Below are positions 50,231 through 62,698 of a DNA stretch of 64,000 nt, piece by piece. Below the pieces are notes generated by a model, which saw nothing but the letters and a program-made list of their open reading frames with translations, ran no database searches and was not told the DNA's origin. Within the stretch, counting starts at the first letter, position 1, and each line of letters begins with the position of its first letter. A program made the position numbers and the translations under genes. Origin of the DNA: Lucifuga dentata (lineage: Eukaryota; Chordata; Actinopteri; Ophidiiformes; Bythitidae); NCBI GenBank assembly GCA_014773175.1, contig VXCM01000296.1, forward strand, positions 124,001-188,000, in the 5' to 3' direction.

Positions 50231-50772
50231 ATAATGAGGACATATTCTGCTTTTTTTGTCATTTTCTCTCATTTTTTATAGTATAATATAGCAGGAATTA
50301 TGTGTTAAACATTGTCAAAGTTGAGCTTCAGTAGAACTTCAGTCATTAAGACAAATCCAAGTCCTGACTATCCTGAAAGCTTAATTTTGATTTATCATTT
50401 CGTTATGTAAAATGTCGATATCAACATGCAACATTTAAATTTACCTGCTTACACACACACACACTCAGATACACATGAAGTACGAGGCTAGCGAGCAGCA
50501 TCCATTTTTCACAGGCTGTGGATGTTGTCATATCAGGCCTGCAGCAGTTAACCAATCAGAAAACAGTGGGCTTTTTGTGAGGCTGCCTTAAAGAGACAGT
50601 ACCTAAAACGATCTGTTCTTAATCAGCAGCACTGCAGCAAGCATGGAGGAATAGAAGTGGATCAGTGTGTGTGGTTTTTTTTTTGCACATTAAAGCCTCA
50701 CAAAGGCTTCAAAATAGAACCCTTAATGAAAATGAGAACATGGAAAATATGCAGAATATATATCCCCTTTAA
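50231..50772 (+). mobile_element. MITE family B, near full-length copy
   Basis: The left end is aatgaggacatattctgctt and the right end gcagaatatatatccccttt with TTAA at 50769-50772. Inner phrases tatagtataatatagcagg, aatgtcgatatcaacatgc and taaagagacagtacc are those of the family. The left TTAA is lost. Confidence 0.7.
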
Positions 50773-51023
50773 ATGAAATTGAGGACTGTCAACTGAGACT
50801 GAACTTAGTCTCAGATTTTTTTGCTTCTTTCATTCCTTTAGTCTAAAGCCGATGACGCAAAAGAAGGTTTTTGAGGCTGTTACTCTGCTGCAGTCGTTTG
50901 GAGTTGTCAGTGTGGAGAGTTGCTTATTGAAGCGCTTTAAGCATAAAACTTTTGAGCACGTAGAAGGAACCCACATCAGTGCTGTTTGTAGGACAATGGC
51001 TGGTTTATTAATCTGTCAAATAA

Positions 51024-51025
<2 letters not shown>

Positions 51026-51076
<51 letters not shown>
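51026..51076 (+). repeat. (AC)n microsatellite
   Basis: About 25 uninterrupted AC units; open frames of TH or CV repeats over it are artefacts. Confidence 0.95.
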
Positions 51077-51077
<1 letters not shown>

Positions 51078-52734
51078 CCCTTGTGAGTACATCTCCGCCT
51101 GACCACAACTGATTATGTTTGGCTCTCTTTCCATCCATGTAGGTGATTGGATCTCACAGTTATGAGATGCAATATTGGTGTCAGAATGGAATAGCATGGA
51201 TGGCCGTCACAGAGGTGTGACTTCATGATGCAGGGAAGCATGAAGACATGTTCCCTTGGTTGACAGGGGTAACCTTAACAACCCCACCACAGCACGTTGT
51301 AAATGGACGCTTATAAAACAGCAACTTGCGTGTCAAGGGAAAATCCTTGCAGGGCTTTTATAGCCACATCTTTACTGTGAACAAATCTCAGGTTCTAGAA
51401 GTTTCCCAAGGTTCTTTTTCAGTACAGATAAGAACTTTTTTCAGCACTCTAGCACCTTTTTACCTTTTTGTGCATGTATTTGTACTTTTGTTTTGGATAT
51501 TCTTTCTTCTGGAAATTCAATCCAAAGCTTTCTCTATAATTGTTATCCACCAGCAACTTAATCTCACTTAGCAAAATTAACAATATCTTAATTTCTGCTA
51601 TGTCTTATCTTAAAAGATCACAAGACTGATTATTGGAACATCATTATCAAAAAGAACTTGGCAACAAAGGCTTCATTTACCATGAAACATTCAGTAGAAG
51701 ATTCTAAAATCACAAAGAAGAAAGGACTGATGGAAATTTGACCACTCGCTTCTGGCTGTTCCGTGATCTTTAATAAAGTTTGAACCCATCAATGAGTCTC
51801 AAGTGAGACTCCATGACGCCAATACCAATCAGAGCAACGAGTAGACATTTACTTAAGTGATGTTCAAACAGCATGTCTGCCCCATAAATTCGCTGTTGCT
51901 CTCATATCTTTTCTTTTCAGACCCATTCAGCTCAACGACCGGAGCTCGTACTTTCACAGCCTCCAAAGATGACTTGTTTTTCATTAGCTAAGTGGATTTT
52001 TTAAATCCCAAGGTTGATATTTCAAAAGCTTTAATGGGTTATGATTGCTTAAATGGTCTGGGTAGATACAATGTGCTGCAATCCAGATATAATTGTAAAA
52101 GAAGAAGAAAATAGTATTTATCAGCGTGACAGATGAGACCGCACATCTCTTCAAATCTCTGATAGTCAACCAACCTTCTGTCATTCTTTATTTAGCTACT
52201 GGTGTATTAAAATAATTCATGGCAGCTTTAGATATGAGGAGTGACATTCTCTTCATGTAGAGGTAGACAGGTGTTTGCATCTTGACATCGCTTTACTTTT
52301 TCAGATTTTCAATCAGAGATGTTTCTGAAACCTGGAGAGAAAACTGTGCTGAAAAACCATCTGAAGCAACAACACACAGTATGCTCTTACTTAACTGTTG
52401 TGCTTTAGATATGAGACCATACCATACTTACCATTATTATTATTGCAAATTAGATTTTATACAAAGACAGAAAAATATCTTCATAAGCAAAGGATTTTGC
52501 CAGATGAGTGGTTCTCAATAGTGGTCCTCGAGCACTGCAGCATTTTCCATCTCTCCCTCACCTGATCAATAGTTGGTGCCCTCCAGCTCTTCACTGGCTA
52601 AACTTAATAATGGCCATAAAATGTATTATAATGGATTTCATTTCGATTATGTAATTTAACATGAAGACTTTTTTAATGCTGAACAACACAGATCATAAAC
52701 AAAGATCTCATAGAGTAGCAGAAAGTTGAACATC

Positions 52735-52980
52735 TCTGACACATCCATCCATCTATTCCCTATTCCCATTTATCCCGTGCTGGAGCCATTCTCAGCATTC
52801 ATTGGGCGGACAGATCATCAGTCTAACACAAGGCTAACACACACAACCTTATTCACACTTAAAGGCAATCCAGTTCACCCTAACCTTCATGTCTTTGGAC
52901 CGTGGGAGGAAGCCATACAGACACAGGGCGAAATGCAACCTCGACCTTTGAGCTTTCTTGCTGAGAGGCATGTTGACAGT
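52735..52980 (-). repeat. LINE 3'-tail-like teleost repeat
   Basis: The phrases acatccatccatctattcc, tcatgtctttggaccgtggg and aggaagccatacagacacag follow the order of a very common fish interspersed repeat that ends in a CATC/GATG tail. It could be a LINE 3' untranslated region; I cannot name the family with confidence. The Tc1 element starts next to it. Confidence 0.5.
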
Positions 52981-52988
52981 GTGAGGTG

Positions 52989-54475
52989 CAGTGCTGTGAA
53001 AAAGCATTTGACCTGCTTCTGATTCCTTCTCTTTGTGTATGTCATAATAAACTGTGTCAGATCTACAAAGGCAACCTGAGCAAACACAAAATACAAGTTT
53101 TACATGATAATTGTATTTATTGCAGCAAAAATGTTATGTAATACCAATTAGGCCTGTGTGAAAAACTAATGGCCGCCTTTATAGCTAGTTGTGCCACCTT
53201 TAGCAGCAATAACTGCAACCAAATGCTTCCGATAACTGGAGATCAGTCTTTGACATCACTGTGGTGGAATTTTGGTCCACTCTTCTTTGCAGAACTGCTT
53301 TAGTATAGGGAAGGTTTGCGAGCATGAACTGCTCTTTTCAGGTCCCACCACAACATCTCAATGGAGTTCAGGTCCAGACTTTGAATGGGCCCTTCCAAAA
53401 CTTTAATTTTATTCCTTTTGAGCCATTCAGAAGTCAACTTACTCTTGAGATCGTTGTCTTGCTGCATAACCCAGCTATACTTGTACTTCAACTCACAGAC
53501 TGATGACCTGACATTCTCCTTCAGGATTCTCTAGTAGAAAGAGGAATTCATGTTTCCCGTAATTATGGCAAGTTGTCCTGAAGCTGCAAAGCAACCCCAC
53601 AGCATTACATTACCACCTCCATGCTTTACCATAGGTATAAATGTTCTTTTTGTGGAATTCTGTGTTTGATTTATGCCAAATGTCTTCCAAACAGTTCAGC
53701 TTTTTGTTTGAGGGTCATCAAAGTGTATTGTGGCAAAATTCAGATGAGCCTTAATGTTCTTCTGTGGTTTTCACCTCGCCACTCTCCCATGGAGGCCATG
53801 TCTACCAAGTGTCTCTCAGACCTTTATTGAGGTGAGAAAAACCTGTAGTTCCTTGGATGTTTCCTTGGATTTTGTGTGACTTCCTGATGAGTCGTCACCG
53901 TGCTCTTGGAGGAATTTTGAAAGGTCAGCCACTTCTGGGAAGGTTCACTATTGTTCCAAGTCTTCTCCATTTGTAGATAATGTCTCCCACTGTGGATCTG
54001 TGGAGTCCCAGAGCCTTAGAAATAGCTTTGTAACCCTTCCCAGACTGATGGATTTCAATCACCTTCTTCCTCATCTCTTTTGAAATGTCTTTTGATCTTG
54101 GCCTAATATGTTACTGGTCAGACCTTTTAGCCAATTTCATGCTTCTGAAAATGGTCTATTTAAGTGATGATTTGATTGAACGGGCTGGTAGTAATCAGGC
54201 CTGTGTGTGTCTCATCCAGCTGCAACCAGTTATCAGTGCAGTTTGGTAGGTTTCTGGATGTAGTAACTAAGGGGGCGAATACTTTTTTACACAGGCCTAG
54301 TTGATATTACATAACCTTTTTGCTTCAATAAATACAATTATTTAAAAACTTGTATTTTGTGTTGCTCAGGTTGCCTTTGTTAGATTTTGGTTGAAGATGT
54401 GAAACAGTTTATTATGAGATACACACAAAAAGAGAAGAAATCAGGAGGGGGGTTGAATATTTTTTCACAGCACTG
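52989..54475 (-). mobile_element. Tc1/mariner transposon with long inverted repeats (IR/DR type)
   Basis: The outer ends are cagtgctgtgaaaaagcatt and, inverted at the right, cagtgctgtgaaaaaatatt. A TA target copy follows on the right (54476-54477); the left one has become TG. The inverted repeats continue for about 180-205 bases and each contains a second inner motif, ggcctgtgtgaaaaa at 53151 and its inverse near 54283-54297. Two such direct repeats in each inverted repeat are the IR/DR layout of fish Tc1 elements. The transposase between them, on the - strand, is broken. At 1487 bp its size is normal for Tc1. Confidence 0.88.
53297..54110 (-). pseudogene. Broken Tc1 transposase gene
   Basis: Read on the - strand, 53925-54110 gives a helix-turn-helix DNA-binding domain (RPRSKDISKEMRKKVIEIHQ, then AISKALGLHRSTV) that ends at a stop where the family has Arg. 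In the middle a GGGNVMLWGCFA piece remains. At 53300-53491 the catalytic end is open: VMQQDND holds the second catalytic Asp and NSIEMLWWDLKR the Glu. The DND to SIE distance is two residues short of the DD34E spacing because a segment after DND is deleted. Stops and frame changes lie between these pieces, so no functional protein can be made. Confidence 0.85.
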
Positions 54476-55549
54476 TAGATAGAAAACTGGATTTTCTATT
54501 CTTTCCAGTGAGAGGACATGGAAAACTTTGCCACTGTTAGCTGTGAGAGAACGTGCTGTAAAAAGTTTATATTTTCCCACTTTTTCCGCTTGCCGCAGCT
54601 GCAGTTGGCGAACCAGATGTTGATCTGTTCTTGGGTCAAAGCTTGATAGCAAGAGACTTGTTGGCATCCAGTTTTGTACAAGAAAAACAATAACCTATAT
54701 GTGTGTGTTCCTGCCTTTCTTTCAGTTCTTTAAATGAGCATATAAAAAAGCCAGAGCCAGAGCATTTCTGTTTTTGATATAACACTGTGCAGGATGCTAA
54801 AACACTATTGCATCCTCCAGTACTGAAATATACCAAATTTCCATGGCAACGTTTCCACATCTACCATTGTTTGCCATTTGTCACTGCATTTGACAGGTAG
54901 GGTTGTTTTTTTGTTTTTTTTTTCCCCATCAACATGTGAATGCAGCATCAGCACGTCCACATGCACACTAAAACTTTGATTATAAATTAAGGCAGTTAAG
55001 ATTTTTTGGAAATGTCATGTAAACACCTTCATTAAATCAAAATCCACGTAAATCGTAGCAAGCTTACTCTGAGTACCAGACCTAGATTATAGGATTTTAA
55101 ATTGATTTAGTCCAACATATAAATGTCTTAATCAGAAAAGCCACCTCCACATGCATTTCCACATGGCATGCAGACACTCTCTTCATACTCCGATTATTCA
55201 ATGCATCATGTATATTTGGTGAACCGCAGAATTCCATCCATGTATATGTGTTACTTGCATTATCACCTTAATCAGACAAATAATCAGAGTATAGGATGCA
55301 TGTAAAAGCACCAACTGTTTCAGAGGTGCAGGTTTGTGATCCTCACTGCAGATTTGATTGAACGGCACTACATTGGCTATTATGTCCACCCCTTTGTATT
55401 TGTTACTGTTAGTTTGGCTGTTAGATGAACTGCATTGTTAGTGCAGGATGACACGTTAACTGTTACTTCCTAACATTTTGTCAATAGCATGTATCTCACA
55501 GGGATGAGTCGCTACCTCTGAGACAGCAGCCCACGATTGAGTGTTGCGG

Positions 55550-55678
55550 TTCTGTCTCTGCAAGTTACTAATTAGTCCCATTTGCAGTACACGCCCGGGC
55601 CGTAGCAGAGGGTNTTCTGTCTCTGCAAGTTACTAATTAGTCCCATTTGCAGTACACGCCCGGGCCGTAGCAGAGGGT
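55550..55678. repeat. 64-bp direct duplication across a single-N gap (assembly artefact)
   Basis: Bases 55550-55613 and 55615-55678 appear identical in unique, GC-richer sequence, with N at 55614 between them. Same pattern and length as at 3809 and 36710. Confidence 0.9.
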
Positions 55679-58600
55679 GACTTTGACGGAGTGCCTGGGC
55701 TGAAATACACTCTAAGCTCCACGCTGCAATACCGCGCTAGCGATTAAGCGGCAGAGGACTAATGGTTGGGGGGAGGTGTGTGTCTGACCTGGTCTTAGGT
55801 GGGTTGCATCCTGACTCGCGTTCATATAACAAGTTTCTTTACTCTGCTTCTTAATCCCAAATTGAATTTACAAGGTGCCCTTGAGAAAAAGTACTTAATC
55901 CTAAATAGCTCAAGTAACTACCAAGCAACACGTAATGTGGGCAAAATACACAAGTTGCTGCGTTTAAAGGTGTTCAGTTAATACAGCATTTTGTAATAAA
56001 TCCTGATTGATAGCTTGTAGTTTATTTTGAAGGTGAAGCTGAAATGGTAATGGCATTAAGGTCTGTGTTGTAATTGATGGCAGGCTCAAGGAGCTTTGAA
56101 CAGCTGCCTTGAGCTTTGTACACCTCTGCGATACGGTGAGTCTTATTATTCACACACATTAACGCTGTTAAGCATGCATGCAAACTCACAAACGTCAATG
56201 ACTGGAATAACAAGAGAGAAATTCAGTTAGGGAAAAATACAGGTGCCTGAATGAGAGCAGTAATTACATTGTGAAGGGGGTATTTAAGATGTGAGTGTGA
56301 CATCTGTACATGACAAAGACTCAGCTGATGCTCCTTTGGCCATGAGGACTGAGAATCTAATTAAAGTAGAAAAACTCAAATAAAGTAAAATGCCAAGTCG
56401 AGCATGAGCATCCTGTTGCTGCTCTCGATGGTCACGTGAAATGGCAGCGACTCGGTCAGGAGGCGACGCTTTACTGTGATCTGCCTGTGATTTGCTGAGG
56501 TCAGATTAATTCTGCCATTTCTACAAGGTTCTGCACTTTTTAGGATACATTGTAAATTTTTATTTTATTTTGTATACAGTTTGAACTTTTTAAATTTAAT
56601 TTTCTATGTGGTTTTGTGCTTTTATAGTGTCCACTACCTTTATTTATTTATTTATTTTGCTTAATTTATATACTGTTTATTTTTTGTAACTTTTGTTTTT
56701 CATTTTTATTTAAATTTCTTCTGCACTTGCTATTCATTCACTTTTTCAACAATCTGATCAAAATTGCCTTATAATAGTAAAAATTATAGTTTAAAAATTG
56801 AAATTTTAATCATTTTATTTTCTTGTTTTGGCTATTTTTATATTTTATTTTGTACAATTTTCAATTTTTTTTTATTTACAGTTTTTTAATGTTAACATTT
56901 CAGTTTTAAAATAATTCCCTCCTGCAAAATTCCATATTTAATCACACTTAATTTACAACATTGCATTAATCCAAACATTAGAATCCCACTTTTCTCCATC
57001 TGTTTTTAATTGACTTATAAATACTAATTTATTTACAGCAATATCCATTTGTAAATTCAGACTGTTAGCATATTAGCAAAGCCTTTGTAGGACGTTGCGA
57101 TCTGAACTGATCAGCATTTCTTCTGCTTTAAAAGTGTGTGTTGTGCCTCTCTGCCAGCTTTTTGTTGTGTCGATGCACTAAATCGAGAACATTACAGCTG
57201 AAGGCGAGATATAAATCTGGCTGCCTCCTGCTGTTCAGGCAGGTAATATAGAGGGAGCTGTGCTATTTTTTTAAATTCTAATCAGAAACAACATATACGG
57301 TTGTACACGTGTATACACACATACACACTCCCTTCAGCTTAACATTAGAAATGGATGGGTCCTGTGTTCTATAAGGTGTTATATAGTCTATATTTGTCAT
57401 GTGTTTTAGCACTAATGTCCTGATGATGTATTTCTGCAGGATGAGCCAATAAGAGATGAGTTCTTTGTACTGTAGCATCACACAAGTCATTCACCTTACA
57501 GGATCCCTGGGTCAGTATCACCGTGATTGGAGCATGATGCTTGAATGTCACTGAGTAATAAAGCACCTGGCTGGAGATTTTATTTCCTGTTAGTGTAACC
57601 TGTTTTTGTGTTATGGGATCTATTCCTTGTAAGTGGGCCGCCTGCAGGTTTAGCAGCAAATCACATCTTGCACCATTCATGTTTAAGTGTTCATCACCTT
57701 CATCATACTTCTCATAGCTACATACAGGGCTAGAGGCTTCCTCCAAAGTCTGTACTTTTATTTCCTCTTCCAAAGACAAATGTCAAGTATCCGGGCTTTA
57801 GCAGGGAGTGTGGCCCACCCGTCTGCCGCCAGTGGTGTGGAGACAGCAAGATAAATGCACGGCTACAATGCGTCTGGCTCGCACCGGAGGCAAGGAGTCA
57901 CGGCGCGATGCGACAGAAGGATTTTAATCATCTCCTCTCCCCAGGAATGACACCAGAGCTGCATGGGGTAACAGAGATAGAGAGCGAGGGGGCTGGCACC
58001 CAGCAGACAAACAACAGCCTCACAACACTGCCGCGTGGATTAGCAGTGTCGCTCTGTGAGAAGTGTGCGTGCTTCCGGCCAGGCGAGAGGAGAAACATGT
58101 CGCCGTTTTGTTTGTTTTTTTGGTTTTTTTTTTTTTTTTTTTTTACTGAGCTGGAATCAGGATTCATGGCATCATTAACCACAGACACTGTCTCTCAGGC
58201 TCCAACACACCAAATTGATATTAAATAAGTATATCAATTGTGTACGAAGCCTATGTATTGTTTTAGTGAGAGAATCCATTTATCTTACTGCTGGGCTGCA
58301 CAAACCTAACATTTTTTTGTCTGGGTTTATTTCAACTCTGAGAAGTCATCCATTACTTCTGTTATTATAATCTAACCATTATCCAGCTTCCTCCTCAGCT
58401 CTCCGTCTCCTGAATGTTTTAGATGGCTCTTTCAACTCCAGAACTTGCACGCTTTGTCCCCGTGGTGATGTTGCATGAAGTAGAAAACAGAAAAGTTTGG
58501 CTGTGTTTGTGCCTTGCTAGTATTAAGGGCCTTGCAGGATTGAAGGCTTGAAGTAACCTTTCTAATGCAACTCAGTAAACAGGGTTCACAGGTGTCACAG

Positions 58601-59541
58601 CAGCAGACACCAGAGCAGTGGTGGTGCTCTTTAATTGGCTACAGGGTTACACAGTGGGAAAAGCAACAGAGTACTGATGAATGGACAGATGAAGGAAGGA
58701 TACAAGGGATAAACAGAGCAGATGGATGAATACTCACAGAGATGGATGGCTAAATTCTCCACATAAAAGCGTTGGACATGTTCTGACTTTGTCATGGAGG
58801 CTTAACTAAAGGAGAAAGGAAGCAGCAGTGTTTTCCTCCAGCTGTGTATGACAACTTCCCACTGTTCATTATTTGATGCAGGCTGAAATGAAATGTTTTG
58901 CAGAGCAACAGCGAAAGATTATCGCTTTATTGACCACCTGAGCCCACACTGTAAACCCACTGGCAGGGACTTTGGATAAAGAAGTGGACAGCTCACTATA
59001 ATTTAGCTAACTGAGCCATTTCGTTAGAGCAGCCAATAACAGTTTTCAGCTGGAGGGACTGTAATGACATTAATAAAGTATGGCAGGGGAAGAAAATTAA
59101 ACACTTAACGGAATTGTTTATTTTCAAGTACAACCACGGTTGACGGTCAAGAGATGTCTTCATTTTTCCCCTCAAGTCATTTGCCCCACTTTGTTTAATT
59201 TGTTTGTCCTTCCTCCTTTGTTCTTGGATTGAGCTTAATTGCAAATTCTGTGTGTGGGTGTGTGCCTGTTGCTCTACCCTTGAGGGATTCTACATGGATT
59301 AGTCTGGTTGAACTGGACATTTCTGCAGAAATCCCACTCACCCGAGACTTTTTTGAGGAAGTGGTCTCTGTCTAGAATGTTCGTTTATGGTGTGAAATGA
59401 TCTGAATGAGTTCTGGTCAAACCAGAAGGCATATTCAAACGGATGCTGTGAAAATAACGTAAAATGTCAGACATGTACCGTAAATGTGGATTGGCCTGTT
59501 GCAATTATTTTTACTATTCTAAGTGAAGTTGGAAGTAGTTT

Positions 59542-59762
59542 TTAAAGGACCATACTGGTGATTTTTCATAGTTGAGCCCAATAAATATAACCAGCATACA
59601 TGTTACATTACTTCCAGCTACTTCCCAAAACATAAAAGCGTATTGAAATTTTTGTGTTAATTTGCAAAATCCCTCAATCTTTGGCAGCAATGTAAAGTAT
59701 ATGCAGGTTATACAATATTTATTGGGCATTATTATTGCAGAATTACCGGTATGGTCCTTTAA
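59542..59762. mobile_element. MITE family A, short complete copy (221 bp)
   Basis: TTAA is at 59542-59545 and 59759-59762; the ends are aggaccatactggtgatttt and, inverted, aggaccataccggtaattct. It has gagcccaataaatat at the left and its inverse atttattgggc at the right, so both terminal repeats are about 40 bases long. The middle of the full-length element is missing. Confidence 0.8.
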
Positions 59763-59842
59763 GGTGTTTCAGTACAGACCAGTGATGTTCCATTCACTGC
59801 TGGAGTTGCCCCCTGCTGGAGATATCATTATGAAAAAGTAAT

Positions 59843-59846
<4 letters not shown>

Positions 59847-59874
<28 letters not shown>
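59847..59874 (+). repeat. A run
   Basis: About 28 A in a row, not attached to a recognised retroelement. Confidence 0.9.
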
Positions 59875-59877
<3 letters not shown>

Positions 59878-60639
59878 TGAAAACTCATCACTAGTAACTC
59901 AAATAACAAAATTCAATTTTATTTGCAAAACATGATTTTCAATATGAAAGATATAGACCTCTACTTTACAGTTGAGATGTTCCTGTTTTTGTATATGTAG
60001 CATTTTATAGTTGCACTGTCAGTATAAGGAAGGAACAGATGATGGTTTGCTTATGCTTGCCAAAAAACAAGCATACGCTGAAGTAATAAATAAAAGTATT
60101 CATTTATTTCCCCCTAAAATCTACTGAAGACAGCAAAAATTCCTGGTAATTCCACATCTAAAAATAACAAAGTTCTTGTGAAGGGCAAAGCTTACCAAGA
60201 ATTTTTTTTTTTTTTTTTTTTTTTTTAGCACAGTACATGTAATGAGCAAATAAGTACAGCAGGGGTTTTTTTTTTCTTCCTCATGAGAGCAGACCTCAAT
60301 TACATGTCAAATTTCTGTGTAATTTAAAGGATTATAAGACATTCTTTAGGTGCCATATAACCTAGATCCCCTCCACACACATCCCCACCCCCATTTGATC
60401 TGCTTCATCAGGCTCTAAATGCGATAAAGCAACTGAAGATGATTCATTTATTCAGGAACTCTGTGCCGTGGCTTTGTGAGGTTTTTAATGAGTAATCTTC
60501 CATGTTCTGTAAGAATCTTTAATAAGTGCTATTTAATGAATGAAACACATTGTGTGGTAAGTCATTAACTTTGAAAGCAACAGTGATTGCTTTTGAAGGA
60601 TTAGGACGCTTTTCCTTGCATTTAAATGCGTTGCGTTCA

Positions 60640-60679
60640 TTTTTTTTTTTTTTTTTTTTNTTTTTTTTTTTTTTTTTTT
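60640..60679. repeat. T run across an N
   Basis: T runs on both sides of the N at 60660; the true length is unresolved. Confidence 0.9.
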
Positions 60680-60996
60680 GTGGAATTATCATCTTTGCAG
60701 TTGAGAGATAAACTTGCGATTACAGAATGTCATTAATGAAAAGATTTTAATGCAAAGTTATTTAGGATTTTGGCACAACTTAAATTCATGCTTCACACAC
60801 ATACATACAGGTGCAAACTGACTCCTACAGACGGATTCCAGTCAGTGTGTGTGTGACAACTTTGATCATTTTTTGGTACGTGTTCGTTATGACAGGGGGC
60901 AGACAAGTACTTGACAGCAAAAAGGTCTCATCATATATGTTTACTTTCCAACTGTAAACATGTATGTCACACTGTCAAACTGTCTGTAGTGACAGA

Positions 60997-61585
60997 TAAA
61001 GGACAATACTGGCGATTTTGCATGTTTGAGCCCAATATACACAACCTGCATACACATTGCATTACTGACCATTTCCCAAAATATACTACTAAAGCGGCAA
61101 ATTTTAGAGTTGTTTTTTCTACCATCCAGACTGTCATTGGTTTCAGTTAATTCCAGTATGCTATTAAAATCAATGTGGAGAGACTTGAAACCCATCACAG
61201 CGAACACTACATTTGTTTTTGTTTTGTTTTTACCAAATTTATAACCAGTTTTATTTAACCAGTTTTTATTTAACTGGTTCAACACAGTGCTGCATGGAGG
61301 AAAATGTGTGTCTCCATCAGGATCCCAGGAGAAGACAGCTTTTACTGAAAAATTAAAATGACCGTTCCTTCTACATTAGAACATACGTGTTAGCAGGTGC
61401 ATGAAACATTGAATTTTAAGGTGGTGTATTGATTTTGAAAGATCCAGGGATCCAGGGATTTGGCAAAATAACAAGGCAACTAAAATATGGTTTTATGTTT
61501 TGGAAATTGTTTGTCAGTAAAGAAACATGTTTGAAGGCAGTATTTGTCTGACTTAAACATGCTAAATTGCAGTATAGTCCTTTAA
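60997..61585. mobile_element. MITE family A, near complete copy
   Basis: The left end is aaaggacaatactggcgatt (the TTAA has become GATA) and the right end is gcagtatagtcctttaa with TTAA at 61582-61585. The gagcccaatatac phrase and the interior follow the copy at 38736. About 589 bp, no gene. Confidence 0.75.
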
Positions 61586-61687
61586 AGGGACATGGGACAA
61601 TCTGAAGTCCTAGAAGTTATATAAGCAAAGTATGAGTCATTATAAATTTCACATAGTTATGACTCATCTTTGAATAGCTATTGGCAT

Positions 61688-61892
61688 TTAAAGGACCATA
61701 CTGATGTTTTAGAGAGGGCCTTAAAGAGATAGTATGTAAACTTTTTTTCAATCAGTGTGCACAGCAGTGCTGCAGCAAAGGATACTAGCAGTGGATTCGT
61801 CTGTTTTTCCCCTAAAATATAGCATTGTAAAGGTTTCAAAATAGGCCTTAAATGAAAATAATACCAAAATGTGTAGAATATGGTCCCTTTAA
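61688..61892. mobile_element. Chimeric MITE: family A left end, family B body and right end
   Basis: The left border is TTAA then aggaccatactgatg, the family A terminus. After about 25 bases the sequence becomes family B right-half (cttaaagagatagta, tcagtgtgcacagcagtgct, caaaataggccttaaatgaa) and it ends tatggtccctttaa with TTAA at 61889-61892. At 205 bp it is closed by TTAA on both sides, so it may have moved as a unit, or it may be a chance fusion. Confidence 0.6.
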
Positions 61893-62698
61893 CAGGTTTT
61901 ACAAGTTGAAAGGCTGTTGGTTATTGATTTCTCTGCTCAACCTACAAAATTAAACTCTTGGCTGTTGCTCTCTGCCTCCTGATACTCAACTAAAGGTTGC
62001 TGCATTGAAAAAGCAGCATCACTGTCACTTTGATATTGGAGGAAGTGGACTATGACCTTTTGCTTTTTGAAAAGACCAAAAGAATAGCAAGACACAGTGA
62101 AGAGACTGGTTTGATAATGAGAAGCCAGGAGAGATCAGCATTAAGTGCCTTAATTCATCTTATTCTTTTCATAGAACTACGCTTAGCAGATGTTTGAAAC
62201 TATATAGCCCATCAGGAGTTTAATTTATAAAAAAAAAAAAATAACTGGAATTATTGCNAAAAAAAAAAAAAAAAAAAAAATCACAATTCCAATATAGGTC
62301 TGAGGAAATGCAATTATATATTTCCCAGCCCTAAGTACCAAGTAGCTCCAAAGTTGAAATAACATTTTCTAATATCACCGAATATGCACTTTTCAGGCCG
62401 TGAATCGCTGAAAGCTGCATGTTTAATCACTTTTTGTAGTTTTTACTGTTGATCTTGTCTGACTCACAATATTCTTAGAAAGCAGCAGTTGCAGTGAAGT
62501 GAAGGTATTTAAAGCTGTAGGGTGAAGTAAGTGCCAAAGTGCTGAACACAATCACTTACTTTGATGGAAGAAAAAGTGGCAAAGTAAAGGCCAGGTTGAA
62601 AAATAACACAAAATGAAGGTAAGAAAGTAACCTTTTTGAAACATGTTTTTCGCTTGTCACCCTAAGCTCTCTCTCTCTCTGTTTCTTTCTCTCTCTAG

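Larger units (their letters stand above)
47361..62698 (+). other. cdh7: cdh7 intron 4 (15.3 kb)
   Basis: It runs from gtgggt to tctctctag, with a strong pyrimidine tract before the acceptor. It holds foldback repeat D with an insert (47541-48260), family B (50231), a (CA)n run, a LINE-tail-like repeat (52735-52980) next to a Tc1 element (52989-54475), the third assembly duplication (55550-55678), a family A/B cluster (59542-61892), and N symbols at 55614, 60660 and 62258. I see nothing definite in 48270-50230, 51080-52730, 54480-55540, 55680-59540 (56540-56900 is very AT-rich) and 61900-62690. Confidence 0.85.

Noticed and set aside
50976..51197. Frames of TH or CV repeats
   Set aside because: They are translations of the (AC)n microsatellite at 51026-51076.
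52282..52521. A 79-codon plus-strand frame
   Set aside because: No domain, no coding-like neighbours, and no supporting signals; typical chance frame in an intron.
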